Source: Kiloniella litopenaei (GTDB taxonomy: Bacteria > Pseudomonadota > Alphaproteobacteria > Kiloniellales > Kiloniellaceae). Taken from it: a DNA stretch of 32,352 nt. Positions within the stretch are counted from its first letter, which is position 1, and every line of letters starts with the position of its first letter. The notes beneath the pieces were generated by a model. The model was not told the origin of the DNA. It saw nothing but the letters and a program-made list of their open reading frames with translations, and ran no database searches. Position numbers and translations under genes: made by a program. This document shows, one piece after another, positions 1 to 9,554 of this stretch. Location of the stretch: contig NZ_LANI01000035.1 of NCBI RefSeq assembly GCF_000982415.1, positions 1 through 32,352 of the forward strand. The letters are read 5' to 3'.

Positions 1-29
1 CTGGTGTCGTTTCAAGCATCTCAAAATAA
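1..29 (+). CDS. tuf: Elongation factor Tu, 3' end only (partial)
   Basis: Only the last codons are present. Reading from base 3, the frame gives GVVSSISK followed by TAA at 27-29, which resembles the GAGVV-x(4) tail of bacterial EF-Tu. The position immediately before rpsJ is the classical place of tuf in the str-S10 arrangement. The identification rests on eight residues plus gene order, so it is tentative; another str-operon gene is the main alternative. Confidence 0.55.
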
Positions 30-52
30 AAAAAGTAAAATAGTTGTTGATA

Positions 53-95
53 GCGACGGTGCGTTTTGGTAAAGAACGCACCGTCGCTTCTTTTT
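53..95 (+). terminator. Intrinsic terminator between probable tuf and rpsJ
   Basis: A perfect 13 bp stem (53-65 pairs with 75-87, arm GCGACGGTGCGTT) encloses a 9 nt loop and is followed by TTCTTTTT at 88-95. This is a textbook rho-independent terminator. It implies that the upstream str operon ends here and that rpsJ has its own promoter or depends on read-through. No convincing -35/-10 pair was found in 96-188. Confidence 0.88.
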
Positions 96-188
96 GTGAC
101 GAAATTGTTTAGATTTAACTCTGAAAGGGGTTAACTGCGTTCCAATGCCGCGAATGGTACGAACGGGTTAATCAAAGGGTGGCTGAGA

Positions 189-503
189 ATGTCCAGCCAG
201 AATATTAGAATTCGCCTAAAGGCGTACGATCACAGGGTCCTAGACCAATCTACATCTGAGATCGTAGGGACTGCCAAGCGCACAGGTGCGCAGGTTCAAG
301 GTCCTATTCCACTACCGACTCGCATTGAGAAATTTACAGTCCTTCGTGGTCCTCACATCGATAAGAAAAGTCGTGAGCAGTTCGAAATCAGAACTCACAA
401 GCGTCTTATTGACATCGTTGAGCCAACACCACAAACCGTAGACGCGCTTATGAAGCTTGATCTTGCGGCTGGTGTTGATGTTGAGATTAAACTGAAAGGC
501 TAA
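189..503 (+). CDS. rpsJ: 30S ribosomal protein S10
   Basis: Ribosomal protein S10 (NusE) is part of the 30S head and also of the NusB-NusE transcription antitermination complex. The 104-residue product has the usual family length and the conserved start ([15 protein letters not shown]) and proline-rich loop (GPIPLPTR). An AAAGGG Shine-Dalgarno at 174-179 supports the ATG at 189. It opens the S10 operon, lying 3 nt ahead of rplC and about 90 nt after a strong terminator. Confidence 0.97.
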   Translation: MSSQNIRIRLKAYDHRVLDQSTSEIVGTAKRTGAQVQGPIPLPTRIEKFTVLRGPHIDKKSREQFEIRTHKRLIDIVEPTPQTVDALMKLDLAAGVDVEIKLKG

Positions 504-506
504 GCA

Positions 507-1220
507 ATGCGTACGGGTCTTATTGCGCAGAAACTTGGTATGTCTCGCGTCTTCACAGAAGCTGGAAATCATGTTCCAGTAACTGTTTTGAAGCTAGAGA
601 GCTGTCAGGTTGTTGCAGTCCGTAATCAAGAGACGGACGGCTATAATGCGGTTCAGCTTGGCTCTGGTGTAGCCAAGGTGAAGAATGTGAGTAAAGCTGA
701 GCGTGGCCACTATGCCAAAGCTAAGGTTGCTCCGAAGAAACATACAGCAGAATTCCGTGTATCAGCAGATGCCCTATTGGACGTCGGTGCTGAGTTGGAT
801 GCGGGTCACTTTGTTGCAGGTCAGTATGTAGACGTTACCGGTACTTCTATCGGTAAAGGTTTCGCTGGTGCGATGAAGCGTCATAATTTTGGTGGTCTAC
901 GTGCTTCGCACGGTGTTTCCGTTTCTCACCGTAGTCACGGTTCTACTGGTAACAGTCAGGATCCTGGTAAGGTGTTCAAGGGTAAGAAAATGGCTGGTCA
1001 CATGGGTGATCGTCGCGTGACTACCCAGAATCTGGAAATCGTTGCTACCGATGGTGACAATGGCTTGATCCTTGTAAAAGGTGCTATCCCTGGCTCAAAA
1101 GGCGGTTGGGTTTACATTAGCGATGCTGTGAAGCGTGCACTTCCTGAAGGTGTTCCGTTCCCTGCTGGTCTAAAAGCTGCTGCTGCTGAAGCTCCTGCTG
1201 CTGAAGAGAAGGATCAATAA
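507..1220 (+). CDS. rplC: 50S ribosomal protein L3
   Basis: L3 is a primary assembly protein of the 50S subunit whose loop reaches the peptidyl transferase centre. The conserved core is clear: [11 protein letters not shown] at the N-terminus and the loop segment [17 protein letters not shown] leading to KKMAGHMG. At 237 aa it is longer than the E. coli protein because of an Ala/Glu-rich tail over roughly the last 18 residues ([14 protein letters not shown]), a tail seen in some alphaproteobacterial L3 proteins. It sits 3 nt after rpsJ and 2 nt before rplD. Confidence 0.97.
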   Translation: MRTGLIAQKLGMSRVFTEAGNHVPVTVLKLESCQVVAVRNQETDGYNAVQLGSGVAKVKNVSKAERGHYAKAKVAPKKHTAEFRVSADALLDVGAELDAGHFVAGQYVDVTGTSIGKGFAGAMKRHNFGGLRASHGVSVSHRSHGSTGNSQDPGKVFKGKKMAGHMGDRRVTTQNLEIVATDGDNGLILVKGAIPGSKGGWVYISDAVKRALPEGVPFPAGLKAAAAEAPAAEEKDQ

Positions 1221-1222
1221 CC

Positions 1223-1840
1223 ATGAAGATCGCGGTTACATCCCTCGAAAATAAAAAAGCTGGTGAAGTTGAACTGAACGAAGCTGTGTTCGGTCTTCCT
1301 GTTCGTGCTGATCTACTCGCACGTATGGTCAACTATCAGCTCGCCAAGCGTCGTGCTGGCACACACAAGGTTAAGGAACGCGGCGAAGTTCGCGGTTCAA
1401 CCCGTAAGATCAAGAATCAGAAAGGTGGCGGCGCTCGTCACGGTTCTATTCGTGCGAACATCTTCCGTGGTGGTGGTGTTGTACACGGGCCTCGCGTTCG
1501 TGATCATTCACACGATCTTCCAAAGAAAGTTCGTCTTCTTGCTCTTAAAACTGCACTTTCAGCAAAAGCTGCTGAAGGTAAGTTGGTTGTTCTTGATAAC
1601 ACCGAAGTCAAAGAACCAAAAACTTCTGCATTGGTTAAGCAGTTGGCAGCATTGGGCTGGTCTTCAGCTCTTGTTATCGACGGCGCGTCAGTGAACGAAG
1701 GTTTTGCTCGTGCTTCTCGCAATATTCCATGCGTTGATGTTCTGCCACAGCAGGGCGCAAACGTGTTTGATATTTTGCGTCGCGACACATTGGTTCTGAC
1801 CAAGGATGCTGTTGAAGCGCTGGAGGCGCGTCTAAAATGA
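1223..1840 (+). CDS. rplD: 50S ribosomal protein L4
   Basis: L4 binds 23S rRNA domain I and lines the exit tunnel. The 205-residue product shows the tunnel-loop signature ([14 protein letters not shown]-like basic stretch near residues 45-75 with KGGGARHGS) and the C-terminal Rossmann-like part ending [16 protein letters not shown]. In E. coli L4 autoregulates the S10 operon, but no equivalent leader structure is evident here. Its stop overlaps the rplW start by 4 nt (ATGA at 1837-1840), indicating translational coupling. Confidence 0.97.
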   Translation: MKIAVTSLENKKAGEVELNEAVFGLPVRADLLARMVNYQLAKRRAGTHKVKERGEVRGSTRKIKNQKGGGARHGSIRANIFRGGGVVHGPRVRDHSHDLPKKVRLLALKTALSAKAAEGKLVVLDNTEVKEPKTSALVKQLAALGWSSALVIDGASVNEGFARASRNIPCVDVLPQQGANVFDILRRDTLVLTKDAVEALEARLK

Positions 1841-2169
1841 GCAGAGCACGCGCACGTAACACCAAGCCGGTGACCATTTCTAAAGAACGGATGTATGAAA
1901 TCATTCGTCGTCCGGTCATCACCGAGAAGGCTACACTTGGTTCAGAAAACAACCAGGTTACCTTCCAAGTACCGCTTGATGCTTCTAAGCCTGAAATCAG
2001 TTTGGCAGTTGAAGGTTTGTTTGGCGTTAAGGTTGAAGCGGTTAATACCCTTCGCGTTAAAGGCAAAACAAAACGTTTCAAAGGTCGTCCTGGACGTCGT
2101 TCCGACGTTAAAAAGGCTATTGTTTCCCTGTCTGACGGGGACAGCATCGACGTGACGACGGGAATTTAA
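1837..2169 (+). CDS. rplW: 50S ribosomal protein L23
   Basis: L23 sits at the tunnel exit and is the docking site for trigger factor and SRP. The signature [12 protein letters not shown] is at residues 20-31 and the basic [22 protein letters not shown] loop lies near residues 69-90 of 110. The start at 1837 overlaps rplD by 4 nt and adds an 18-residue N-terminal extension. An internal ATG at 1891 (MYEIIRRP) would give a protein closer to the usual length, so the true start is uncertain. Confidence 0.95.
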   Translation: MSRARARNTKPVTISKERMYEIIRRPVITEKATLGSENNQVTFQVPLDASKPEISLAVEGLFGVKVEAVNTLRVKGKTKRFKGRPGRRSDVKKAIVSLSDGDSIDVTTGI

Positions 2170-2173
2170 TCCG

Positions 2174-3004
2174 ATGGCGTTGAAAACTTTTAATCCAGTC
2201 ACACCAAGTCAAAGAAACCTGGTGTTGATCGATCGCTCTGATCTTTACAAAGGCAAGCCGGTTAAGAAATTGACCGAAGGTCTTACAAAGTCAGGTGGAC
2301 GTAATAATAATGGTCGGATCACCATGCGCCGTCGTGGCGGTGGTCACAAGCGTTCTTACCGTATCATCGATTTCAAACGTACAAAGTTTGATGTTGCTGC
2401 TACTGTACAACGCATTGAGTACGATCCGAACCGTACGGCGTTTATCGCCTTAATCGAATATGCAGATGGTGAGCAAGCTTATATCTTGGCTCCTCAGCGC
2501 CTGCAGGTCGGTGATAGTGTCATCTCTGGTGCTAAAACCGATGTTAAACCTGGTAATGCTATGCCACTTAGCGCGATTCCTGTGGGTACTATTGTCCACA
2601 ATGTCGAGCTGAAGGCTGGCAAGGGTGGGCAGATTGCTCGTTCAGCCGGTACTTATGTACAGTTGGTTGGTCGCGATGCAGGATATGCCCAAATTCGCTT
2701 GAACTCTGGCGAGTTACGTATGGTACGCGCCGAATGCATGGCGACGGTTGGATCCGTGTCCAACCCGGACAATTCAAACCAGAAGCTTGGTAAAGCTGGC
2801 CGTAATCGTTGGCTTGGCAAGCGTCCGTCTGTCCGTGGTGTTGCTATGAACCCGGTGGACCACCCGCACGGTGGTGGTGAAGGTCGTACTTCGGGTGGTC
2901 GTCACCCGGTCACTCCTTGGGGGAAACCTACAAAGGGTGCTCGTACTCGCTCCAACAAGAAGACCGATGGGTTGATTATCCGTCGTCGTCATCAGAAACG
3001 CTAA
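2174..3004 (+). CDS. rplB: 50S ribosomal protein L2
   Basis: L2 is required for subunit association and supports peptidyl transfer. The 276-residue product has the full family length, with the N-terminal [10 protein letters not shown] segment, the OB-fold/SH3 core and the conserved [17 protein letters not shown] segment that contains the functionally important histidine near residue 230. It follows rplW by 4 nt and precedes rpsS by 16 nt within the S10 operon. Confidence 0.98.
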   Translation: MALKTFNPVTPSQRNLVLIDRSDLYKGKPVKKLTEGLTKSGGRNNNGRITMRRRGGGHKRSYRIIDFKRTKFDVAATVQRIEYDPNRTAFIALIEYADGEQAYILAPQRLQVGDSVISGAKTDVKPGNAMPLSAIPVGTIVHNVELKAGKGGQIARSAGTYVQLVGRDAGYAQIRLNSGELRMVRAECMATVGSVSNPDNSNQKLGKAGRNRWLGKRPSVRGVAMNPVDHPHGGGEGRTSGGRHPVTPWGKPTKGARTRSNKKTDGLIIRRRHQKR

Positions 3005-3020
3005 GTGAGGGGATGGCCAT

Positions 3021-3305
3021 ATGGCTCGTTCCGTTTGGAAAGGCCCGTTTGTTGACGCCTGTCTGTTAAAGAAGGCTGAGACCGTGCGAAGCGCGGGTCG
3101 TAACGAAATTATTAAGACATGGTCCCGTCGTTCCACCATCATGCCACAGTTTGTTGGCTTGACTTTTGGTGTGTACAACGGCCGTAAGCACATCCCAGTT
3201 CTAGTAACTGAGAATATGGTTGGCCATAAATTCGGTGAATTCGCGCCATCGCGTACCTATTGGGGTCATGCTGTGGATAAGAAAGCGAAGAAAGGCAGAA
3301 AATGA
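3021..3305 (+). CDS. rpsS: 30S ribosomal protein S19
   Basis: S19 forms a head complex with S13 and contacts the A-site tRNA region and bridge B1. The 94-residue product begins [18 protein letters not shown] and contains [21 protein letters not shown] and the C-terminal [14 protein letters not shown] region, all typical. An AGTGAGGGGA purine stretch precedes the start. Its end overlaps rplV by 4 nt (ATGA at 3302-3305). Confidence 0.97.
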   Translation: MARSVWKGPFVDACLLKKAETVRSAGRNEIIKTWSRRSTIMPQFVGLTFGVYNGRKHIPVLVTENMVGHKFGEFAPSRTYWGHAVDKKAKKGRK

Positions 3306-3682
3306 GTAAGTCAAAACGTGATCGTGCGTTAGCTGACAACGAAGCTCGTGCTATTGCTGTTAACCTTCGCACTTCACCGCGCAAACTAAACCTGGTTGCG
3401 GCAAGCATTCGTGGGAAATCTGCAGAATCTGCTTTGGCAGAGCTGACTTTCTCCAAGCGTCGTATTGCTATTGAAGTGAAAAAAGCACTTCAATCTGCAA
3501 TTGCTAATGCTGAAAACAACCATCAGCTTGATGTAGATCGTCTCTTTGTATCTGAGGCTTTCGTCGGTAAAAGCTTTGTCATGAAGCGTTTCCGGGCTCG
3601 TGCTCGCGGTCGTGTTGGCCGTTTGCTTAAGCCTTGGAGCCAATTGACAGTTGTTGTCCGTGAACGCGAGGAGACAGCGTAA
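3302..3682 (+). CDS. rplV: 50S ribosomal protein L22
   Basis: L22 binds 23S rRNA and extends a beta-hairpin into the exit tunnel constriction, where macrolide resistance mutations map. The 126-residue protein shows [18 protein letters not shown] near residues 23-40 and the hairpin segment [20 protein letters not shown] near residues 97-116. The start overlaps rpsS by 4 nt and the stop overlaps the rpsC ATG by 1 nt (TAATG), consistent with translational coupling. Confidence 0.97.
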   Translation: MSKSKRDRALADNEARAIAVNLRTSPRKLNLVAASIRGKSAESALAELTFSKRRIAIEVKKALQSAIANAENNHQLDVDRLFVSEAFVGKSFVMKRFRARARGRVGRLLKPWSQLTVVVREREETA

Positions 3683-4362
3683 TGGGTCAGAAGATTAATC
3701 CTATCGGCCTTCGTGTCGGTATCATCCGGACCTGGGATTCTCGTTGGTTTGCAGATGGTGACTATGCTGATCTGCTTCATGAAGACCTTGGCATTCGTGA
3801 GTTTCTGCGTGAGCGCTTGAAACAAGCTGGTGTTTCTCGGATCATCATTGAGCGCCCAGCGAAGAAAGCCCGTGTTACCATTTATACTGCCCGTCCGGGT
3901 GTTGTGATCGGTAAAAAGGGATCGGATATTGAAAAACTGCGTCGTGAGCTTCAGAAACTTACTTCTAGCGAAGTACATCTGAATATCGTAGAAATCCGGA
4001 AACCAGAAATTGATGCGAAATTGGTTGCAGACAACATCTGTAGTCAGTTAGAACGTCGTGTGGCTTTCCGTCGTGCTATGAAACGATCTGTTCAGTCAGC
4101 TATGCGTCTAGGCGCACAGGGCATTCGTATTAACTGTGCCGGCCGTTTGGGCGGTGCTGAGATTGCTCGTACTGAATGGTATCGTGAAGGACGTGTTCCA
4201 CTCCACACACTCCGTGCGGAAGTTGATTACGCTGAGTCCCGTGCATCCACCACTTTCGGTATTTGTGGTGTGAAGGTATGGATCTTCAAGGGCGAGATCA
4301 TGGAACATGACCCAATGGCCATGGATAAGCGATCTCAGGATTCACAGGCCGCTCGTTCGTAA
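3682..4362 (+). CDS. rpsC: 30S ribosomal protein S3
   Basis: S3 lies at the mRNA entry channel and contributes to the ribosomal helicase activity together with S4 and S5. The 226-residue product begins [14 protein letters not shown] and carries a KH domain with the GxxG loop [14 protein letters not shown] near residues 73-86, followed by the C-terminal S3 domain ([18 protein letters not shown]). It begins in a TAATG overlap with rplV, and 26 nt separate it from rplP. Confidence 0.98.
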   Translation: MGQKINPIGLRVGIIRTWDSRWFADGDYADLLHEDLGIREFLRERLKQAGVSRIIIERPAKKARVTIYTARPGVVIGKKGSDIEKLRRELQKLTSSEVHLNIVEIRKPEIDAKLVADNICSQLERRVAFRRAMKRSVQSAMRLGAQGIRINCAGRLGGAEIARTEWYREGRVPLHTLRAEVDYAESRASTTFGICGVKVWIFKGEIMEHDPMAMDKRSQDSQAARS

Positions 4363-4388
4363 CGGGCTTAGCTTGAGGAAATAGTAAT

Positions 4389-4811
4389 ATGTTGCAGCCA
4401 AAGCGGACTAAATTCCGCAAAGCACATAAAGGCCGGATCCACGGTAATGCTAAGGGTGGCACCCAATTGAATTTTGGTGCCTACGGTCTTAAAGCCGTAA
4501 CCCCTGGTCGTGTATCTGCCCGACAAATCGAAGCGGCCCGTCGTACCGTTACGCGTCACATGAAGCGTGTCGGTAAGTTATGGATCCGCATCTTCCCAGA
4601 CGTGCCGGTTTCTTCTAAACCAGCAGAAGTTCGTCAGGGTAAAGGTAAAGGTAACATCGAATGGTGGGCAGCTAGGGTTAAGCCTGGTCGTGTCATCTTT
4701 GAACTCGATGGTGTTCCTTTGGACGTTGCTCGCGAGGCTTTCTCGTTGGCAGCTGCTAAACTACCAATTCAGACGAAATTTATTGTTCGTCCGGGTGAAG
4801 GAGTGAACTAA
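4389..4811 (+). CDS. rplP: 50S ribosomal protein L16
   Basis: L16 organises the A-site architecture of the 50S subunit. The 140-residue product begins [16 protein letters not shown], contains the conserved [24 protein letters not shown] region and the [21 protein letters not shown] segment with its Arg that is the known YcfD/RoxA hydroxylation site region in E. coli. The stop overlaps the rpmC start (TAATG at 4809-4813). Confidence 0.97.
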   Translation: MLQPKRTKFRKAHKGRIHGNAKGGTQLNFGAYGLKAVTPGRVSARQIEAARRTVTRHMKRVGKLWIRIFPDVPVSSKPAEVRQGKGKGNIEWWAARVKPGRVIFELDGVPLDVAREAFSLAAAKLPIQTKFIVRPGEGVN

Positions 4812-5005
4812 TGAAATCAAGTGATCTCCGTACTAAAACGGCTGATGAGCTTAAAGAAGAGATGGTAAAGCTGCGTAAAGAGCAGTTTAACCTCCGCTTC
4901 CAACAAGCCAGCGGTCAGCTTGAAAACACGGCTCGTTGTCGTCAGGTTCGCCGCGACATTGCACGAGTTAAAACTGTCCTGCAGTCTCTGCAGGCAGCTT
5001 CTTAA
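4811..5005 (+). CDS. rpmC: 50S ribosomal protein L29
   Basis: L29 is a small helical protein near the tunnel exit, next to L23. The 64-residue product has the typical length and the conserved helix pair ([26 protein letters not shown], then [19 protein letters not shown]). It overlaps the rplP stop by 1 nt and is 12 nt ahead of rpsQ, whose AAGGAG Shine-Dalgarno lies in the gap. Confidence 0.95.
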   Translation: MKSSDLRTKTADELKEEMVKLRKEQFNLRFQQASGQLENTARCRQVRRDIARVKTVLQSLQAAS

Positions 5006-5017
5006 GGAGTTTACACA

Positions 5018-5263
5018 ATGCCACGGCGTGTGTTGCAGGGTGTCGTAGTTAGCGATAAGACCGACAAGACCATTACTGTTCTTGTAGAACGTCGCGTTAT
5101 GCATCCGATCTACAAGAAGTTCATTAAGCGTTCGAAGAAGTATCACGCTCATGACGAGACCAACGCAGTAAAAGCGGGAGATGTCGTCAAGATTCGTGAA
5201 TGCAGTCCAATTTCCAAGACTAAGTCTTGGGAAGTGGTCAGTGACGCTTCTACCGAAGCATAG
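5018..5263 (+). CDS. rpsQ: 30S ribosomal protein S17
   Basis: S17 is a primary 16S rRNA-binding OB-fold protein needed for 30S body assembly. The 81-residue product starts [18 protein letters not shown] and contains the conserved [19 protein letters not shown] and the closing [14 protein letters not shown] stretch. A TTAAGGAG Shine-Dalgarno precedes the ATG. It follows rpmC by 12 nt and precedes rplN by 16 nt; rpsQ is the last gene of the classical S10 operon. Confidence 0.97.
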   Translation: MPRRVLQGVVVSDKTDKTITVLVERRVMHPIYKKFIKRSKKYHAHDETNAVKAGDVVKIRECSPISKTKSWEVVSDASTEA

Positions 5264-5279
5264 TATTTAGGATATAGCC

Positions 5280-5648
5280 ATGATCCAGATGCAGTCTCAG
5301 CTTGAAGTAGCTGACAACTCCGGTGCTCGTAGAGTACAGTGCATCAAGGTGCTTGGTGGTTCCAAACGTAAAACCGCCAGTGTTGGTGACGTCATCAAAG
5401 TCTCTGTCAAGGAAGCAATTCCACGTGGCAAAGTCAAAAAAGGTGATGTACACCGTGCCGTGATTGTACGCACGGCAAAAGAAATCCGTCGTCAAGACGG
5501 CACCTCGATCCGCTTTGATACTAATGCGGCTGTTTTGATTAACAAATCAAATGAGCCTATTGGTACTCGTATTTTCGGCCCGGTTACCCGTGAACTGCGT
5601 GCGCGCAGCTTCATGAAAATCGTGTCATTGGCGCCTGAGGTGCTGTAA
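5280..5648 (+). CDS. rplN: 50S ribosomal protein L14
   Basis: L14 forms intersubunit bridges with 16S rRNA helix 14 and is the docking site of RsfS. The 122-residue product begins [17 protein letters not shown] and keeps the signature [20 protein letters not shown]. It is classically the first gene of the spc operon. Here it follows rpsQ by only 16 nt with no promoter or terminator seen, so S10 and spc are probably one transcript. The stop overlaps rplX by 1 nt. Confidence 0.98.
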   Translation: MIQMQSQLEVADNSGARRVQCIKVLGGSKRKTASVGDVIKVSVKEAIPRGKVKKGDVHRAVIVRTAKEIRRQDGTSIRFDTNAAVLINKSNEPIGTRIFGPVTRELRARSFMKIVSLAPEVL

Positions 5649-5968
5649 TGAGCAAAAAGTTTAAGATCAAAAAAGGCGACCAGGTTGTTCTTACAACCGG
5701 TCGTGACAAGGGTAAGAAAGGCGAAGTGCTTCGTGTACTTCGCGACGAGGATCGCGTTGTTGTACAAGGCGTAAACGTCGTGAAGAAGCATCAGTCTGCT
5801 TCCCAGACATCACAGGGCGGAATCATCGAACAAGAAGCTTCCGTTCATATTTCTAATATTGCACTAGTTGACCCTAAATCTGGGGATGCCACACGCGTTG
5901 GCTTCCGTACAGAAGGGGATCGCAAAGTGCGCTTCGCCAAGAAATCTGGCGAAGTAGTTGATGTATAA
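5648..5968 (+). CDS. rplX: 50S ribosomal protein L24
   Basis: L24 initiates 50S assembly through a KOW domain. The KOW motif is plain near residues 8-35 ([20 protein letters not shown]) in a 106-residue protein of normal length. The start lies in a TAATG overlap with rplN. The stop at 5966-5968 is followed 13 nt later by the preferred rplE start. Confidence 0.97.
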   Translation: MSKKFKIKKGDQVVLTTGRDKGKKGEVLRVLRDEDRVVVQGVNVVKKHQSASQTSQGGIIEQEASVHISNIALVDPKSGDATRVGFRTEGDRKVRFAKKSGEVVDV

Positions 5969-5981
5969 GGCGAGGTTGACC

Positions 5982-6527
5982 ATGACACAGCCACGCTTGA
6001 AGGCACATTACAACAGTGAAGTTAGAGACGCTCTTAAGGGTGAATTTAACTACACTAACCCAATGCAGATTCCTAAGCTTGAGAAAATCGTGCTTAATAT
6101 CGGTGTTGGTAAAGCCGTACAGGACACCAAAAAGGTTAAACATGCAGCTGCTGAACTAGAAGCAATTGCTGCACAAAAACCTGTTATCACACGTGCCAAG
6201 AAATCCATCGCGGGTTTCAAGGTTCGTGAAGATATGCCACTAGGCTGTAAGGTGACACTGCGCGGTGATCGCATGTATGAATTCCTTGATCGTCTTGTGA
6301 CGATTGCTCTTCCACGTGTTCGTGATTTTCGCGGCGTGAAAGGCAATGCATTTGACGGCCTTGGTAATTATAACATGGGTCTCAAGGAGCAGATTGTTTT
6401 CCCGGAAATCGAATACGATCGCGTAGACGAAATTCGCGGAATGAATATTACCATCTGCACCACGGCGAAAACCGATGAGGAAGCGAAAGCTCTCCTTGCA
6501 AGGTTCGACATGCCGTTCGCTAACTGA
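5982..6527 (+). CDS. rplE: 50S ribosomal protein L5
   Basis: L5 binds 5S rRNA and contacts P-site tRNA. The chosen ATG at 5982 gives 181 residues beginning [18 protein letters not shown], with an AAGGCGAGG Shine-Dalgarno just upstream. An upstream ATG at 5958 would overlap rplX and add eight atypical residues. Conserved parts include [29 protein letters not shown] and the [16 protein letters not shown] block. Confidence 0.96.
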   Translation: MTQPRLKAHYNSEVRDALKGEFNYTNPMQIPKLEKIVLNIGVGKAVQDTKKVKHAAAELEAIAAQKPVITRAKKSIAGFKVREDMPLGCKVTLRGDRMYEFLDRLVTIALPRVRDFRGVKGNAFDGLGNYNMGLKEQIVFPEIEYDRVDEIRGMNITICTTAKTDEEAKALLARFDMPFAN

Positions 6528-6549
6528 ACGGGCAGAAAGGAATAGTAAA

Positions 6550-6855
6550 ATGGCTAAGAAAAGTGCCATTGCTAAGAACGAAAAACGCCGCCGTATGGTA
6601 GCAAAGCAAGCTGAAAAGCGTGCTGCGCTTAAGGCGATTGCAACAGACCGTTCTGCTTCCCCGGAAGAAGTCTTCCAGGCTAGCATGAAATTGGCTCAGT
6701 TGCCTCGTGACGGTGCAAAGATCCGCGTACGTAACCGTTGTGGCGTCACAGGACGTCCTCGTGGATTTTATCGTAAGTTCAAGCTCTCTCGTATCGCACT
6801 TCGTGATCTGGCCTCTGTAGGTCAGGCACCTGGTGTCGTTAAATCGAGCTGGTAA
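6550..6855 (+). CDS. rpsN: 30S ribosomal protein S14 (zinc-independent type)
   Basis: S14 is a late-assembling 30S head protein. The 101-residue product is the long zinc-independent form: it has the [21 protein letters not shown] signature but only one cysteine, not the CxxC pairs of the short form. The open frame extends upstream to 6475 inside rplE, but the ATG at 6550 gives the family-typical [14 protein letters not shown] start and has AGAAAGGAA upstream. Confidence 0.97.
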   Translation: MAKKSAIAKNEKRRRMVAKQAEKRAALKAIATDRSASPEEVFQASMKLAQLPRDGAKIRVRNRCGVTGRPRGFYRKFKLSRIALRDLASVGQAPGVVKSSW

Positions 6856-6870
6856 GGAAGGACCGACGAT

Positions 6871-7269
6871 ATGGCGATGAGCGATCCTTTAGGGGATATG
6901 CTGACCCGCATCCGTAACGGACAACGGGTTGGTAAAAGCGTCGTTCGCGCGCCGGCTTCAAAGCTGCGCGCCAATGTACTAGAAGTTCTGAAACGCGAAG
7001 GTTTTATTCGTGGCTTCAGTAAAGTTGACGTTCGTGCCGGTGTAAGTGAACTGGCTATCGAACTGAAATACGCAGATGGTGATCCGGCGATTTCTGAAAT
7101 CAGCCGTGTGTCACGTCCTGGTCGTCGCGTGTACTCTAAAATTAAAGAGCTACCACGCTACTACAACGGACTGGGTGTCACCATTCTTTCTACACCTAGC
7201 GGTGTAATGTCCGATCAAGAGGCCCGTACTGCCAATGTTGGTGGTGAGGTTCTCTGCCAGGTATTCTAA
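6871..7269 (+). CDS. rpsH: 30S ribosomal protein S8
   Basis: S8 is a primary 16S rRNA-binding protein; in E. coli it also represses the spc operon. The 132-residue product begins [18 protein letters not shown] and ends with the family signature [28 protein letters not shown] at 6855-6862 supports the ATG at 6871; the in-frame ATG at 6877 is a less likely alternative. Confidence 0.97.
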   Translation: MAMSDPLGDMLTRIRNGQRVGKSVVRAPASKLRANVLEVLKREGFIRGFSKVDVRAGVSELAIELKYADGDPAISEISRVSRPGRRVYSKIKELPRYYNGLGVTILSTPSGVMSDQEARTANVGGEVLCQVF

Positions 7270-7280
7270 GGGAGTTTGAT

Positions 7281-7814
7281 ATGTCTCGTGTAGGCAAGAA
7301 CCCCGTAGAAGTACCAAGCGGGGTCGAACTAAAGATAGACGGCAATGTCGTCTCTGCAAAAGGGAAGCTGGGTGAACTCAGCTTCGCAGCAACGGATGAT
7401 GTAAATATTACTCTTGATGAGGGTAAAGTTACTGTCACTCCAGCTAATGACAGCAAGCGTGCTCGCTCTATGTGGGGTACTGCTCGCAGTCGTGTCCAGA
7501 ATCTGGTGACTGGTGTTTCCGAAGGTTACACCAAGAACCTTGAGATTAACGGTGTTGGTTATCGCGCGGCTGTTCAAGGTAACACTTTGAACCTGCAGCT
7601 TGGCTATTCACATGATGTTCTCTTCCCAATTCCGGAAGGGATCACTATCAAGTGTGATAAGCCAACGGCTGTTGCCGTTTCGGGGATCGACAAGCAGAAA
7701 GTCGGCCAGGTGGCTGCTGTCATTCGTGGGTACCGCCCACCAGAGCCTTACAAAGGCAAAGGTGTTAAGTACGCGGATGAAGTCATTCTGCGCAAAGAAG
7801 GCAAGAAGAAGTAA
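7281..7814 (+). CDS. rplF: 50S ribosomal protein L6
   Basis: L6 lies near the sarcin-ricin loop and the elongation-factor binding site. The 177-residue product begins [16 protein letters not shown], has two repeated L6 domains, and ends with the signature [20 protein letters not shown]. An AAGGGAG Shine-Dalgarno precedes the start. It is 11 nt after rpsH and 3 nt before rplR. Confidence 0.98.
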   Translation: MSRVGKNPVEVPSGVELKIDGNVVSAKGKLGELSFAATDDVNITLDEGKVTVTPANDSKRARSMWGTARSRVQNLVTGVSEGYTKNLEINGVGYRAAVQGNTLNLQLGYSHDVLFPIPEGITIKCDKPTAVAVSGIDKQKVGQVAAVIRGYRPPEPYKGKGVKYADEVILRKEGKKK

Positions 7815-7817
7815 CCC

Positions 7818-8180
7818 ATGCGTAAGCTTAATTCATTGCACGATCGCCGCAAAAGTCGCGTTCGTACACAGCTACGGCGCACGGGTAATGGTCGTCCTCG
7901 CCTGTCAGTATTTCGTTCGAGCAAAAATATCTATGCTCAAGTGATTGATGACAAGCAGGGTGTCACTGTTGCCGCTGCGTCAACCCTGGACGGAGCTCTG
8001 AAAAGCGAATTGAAAACCGGTGCAGATAAAAATGCAGCTATTAAGGTTGGAAAACTCGTTGCAGAGCGCGCCGTCGCCGCCGGTATCACGGACGTCGTTT
8101 TCGACCGTGGTGGATACATTTATCATGGTCGCGTGAAAGCTCTTGCTGACGCGGCTCGTGAAGCTGGCTTAAAGTTCTAA
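7818..8180 (+). CDS. rplR: 50S ribosomal protein L18
   Basis: L18 binds 5S rRNA with L5 and L25. The 120-residue product has the basic N-terminal region ([36 protein letters not shown]) and the C-terminal [25 protein letters not shown] signature. It lies 3 nt after rplF and 13 nt ahead of rpsE, inside the spc gene set. Confidence 0.97.
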   Translation: MRKLNSLHDRRKSRVRTQLRRTGNGRPRLSVFRSSKNIYAQVIDDKQGVTVAAASTLDGALKSELKTGADKNAAIKVGKLVAERAVAAGITDVVFDRGGYIYHGRVKALADAAREAGLKF

Positions 8181-8193
8181 GGGGACTAGTTTT

Positions 8194-8760
8194 ATGGCAC
8201 GTTCTCAAAAAGAAAATCGCGGTCGTAGAGACGATCGCAACCGCGATGAACCGGAACTGATCGAAAAACTGGTTGGTATTAACCGTGTTGCCAAGGTGGT
8301 CAAAGGTGGCCGTCGTTTTGGCTTCGCTGCTATTGTCGTCGTTGGTGACGGTCGTGGTCGCGTAGGTCATGGCACTGGTAAAGCCCGTGAAGTTCCTGAA
8401 GCAATTCGTAAGGCTACGGAAGCTGCAAAACAGAACATGGTTCGTGTTCCTCTTCGTGAGGGCCGTACTTTGCACCATGACATCAAAGGTCACTTTGGTG
8501 CAGGCCGTGTTGTAATGCGCAGTGCACCAGTGGGTACCGGTATTATATCCGGTGGTCCTCTCCGTGCCGTTTTTGAAGCTCTTGGTGTTCAGGATGTGGT
8601 CTCTAAGTCCACAGGTACTTCGAACCCGCACAACCTGATTAAAGCTGCTATTGATGGCCTGACGCGTTCGCGTAGCCCTCGTATGGTTGCTCAGCGTCGC
8701 GGCAAGAAGGTTTCTGATATTCTAGGCAACCGTGCTACAGGCACAGAAGCTCAAGGATAA
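8194..8760 (+). CDS. rpsE: 30S ribosomal protein S5
   Basis: S5 sits at the mRNA entry channel and affects translational fidelity. The 188-residue product contains the double-stranded-RNA-binding-like N-domain ([33 protein letters not shown]) and the C-domain [21 protein letters not shown]. Both N- and C-termini are charged and somewhat longer than in E. coli (166 aa). AAGGGGA precedes the ATG. Confidence 0.97.
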   Translation: MARSQKENRGRRDDRNRDEPELIEKLVGINRVAKVVKGGRRFGFAAIVVVGDGRGRVGHGTGKAREVPEAIRKATEAAKQNMVRVPLREGRTLHHDIKGHFGAGRVVMRSAPVGTGIISGGPLRAVFEALGVQDVVSKSTGTSNPHNLIKAAIDGLTRSRSPRMVAQRRGKKVSDILGNRATGTEAQG

Positions 8761-8765
8761 ATACC

Positions 8766-8954
8766 ATGGCAGCTAAAAAAACGATTACTGTGGTACAGGT
8801 AGGAAGTCCAATCGGACGGACTAAAGATCAGCGCGCAACACTTGTTGGTCTGGGCCTCAATAAAATGAACCGCCGTCGTACACTGGAAGATACACCTTCC
8901 GTACGTGGCATGATCAACAAGGTTAGCCATCTTGTTAAGGTGGTGGAGGCCTAA
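8766..8954 (+). CDS. rpmD: 50S ribosomal protein L30
   Basis: L30 is a small ferredoxin-like-fold 50S protein. The 62-residue product shows [36 protein letters not shown], matching the family signature, and ends [11 protein letters not shown]. It follows rpsE by 5 nt and precedes rplO by 46 nt, in the canonical rpsE-rpmD-rplO order. Confidence 0.96.
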   Translation: MAAKKTITVVQVGSPIGRTKDQRATLVGLGLNKMNRRRTLEDTPSVRGMINKVSHLVKVVEA

Positions 8955-9000
8955 GGGCCTCTCACTATCCTGACAAGAAGGAGAAACTGGGACCATTACG

Positions 9001-9465
9001 ATGAAGCTAAATCAGCTTTCCGATAACCCAGGTGCTACGAAAGATCGCAAACGCGTCGGTCGTGGTACTGGTTCCGGCTACGGCAAGAATGCCGGTGGCG
9101 GACACAAGGGTCAAAAGTCTCGTTCCGGCGTAAGCATTAAAGGCTTCGAAGGCGGTCAGATGCCATTGCATCGTCGTCTGCCGAAACGTGGATTTAACAA
9201 CATCTTCCGGAAGAACTATGTTCCTTTGAACATTGGTCGTCTTCAGGCAGCGATTGACGCGAAGAAAATCGATGCTAAAAAGCCGATCGATCAAGAAGTT
9301 CTTGTTACTTCTGGTATCATTACCAATGCTCGTGACGGCATTCGCCTGTTGGCGAACGGCGAACTGAAAGCAAAAGTGGAAATCACTGTTGCTGGTGCTT
9401 CAGCCGCTGCTATTGCAGCCGTAGAGAAGTCAGGTGGCTCTGTCACCGTTCCTGCGAGCAAGTAA
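9001..9465 (+). CDS. rplO: 50S ribosomal protein L15
   Basis: L15 is a late 50S assembly protein. The 154-residue product begins [22 protein letters not shown], has the glycine-rich [18 protein letters not shown] tail and the [10 protein letters not shown] segment, and a globular C-terminal domain. AGAAGGAGA at 8977-8985 lies upstream at a rather long distance from the ATG. It is followed by a hairpin before secY. Confidence 0.97.
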   Translation: MKLNQLSDNPGATKDRKRVGRGTGSGYGKNAGGGHKGQKSRSGVSIKGFEGGQMPLHRRLPKRGFNNIFRKNYVPLNIGRLQAAIDAKKIDAKKPIDQEVLVTSGIITNARDGIRLLANGELKAKVEITVAGASAAAIAAVEKSGGSVTVPASK

Positions 9466-9471
9466 TTTTGT

Positions 9472-9513
9472 AAAGGCAGAAATCCCTTTCTTTTGATGGG
9501 GGTTTCTGCCTTT
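9472..9513 (+). terminator. Hairpin between rplO and secY (possible attenuator)
   Basis: A 15 bp stem with a single G-U pair (9472-9486 with 9499-9513, left arm AAAGGCAGAAATCCC) has a 12 nt loop. The U tract after it is poor (TTTAG, then TTCTTT further on), so full termination is doubtful. Partial attenuation that lowers secY and adk output relative to ribosomal proteins is the best reading. Confidence 0.6.
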
Positions 9514-9554
9514 AGTATTCTTTAGACAATTTTTATATTACCGGGAATAGGCAT

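Noticed and set aside
8086-8631. A 181-codon - strand open frame opposite rpsE
   Set aside because: It is antisense to well conserved rplR and rpsE sequence, has Thr-rich low-information content and no Shine-Dalgarno support.
9007-9294. A 95-codon - strand frame opposite rplO
   Set aside because: It is a shadow of the conserved L15 glycine-rich region and has no independent support.
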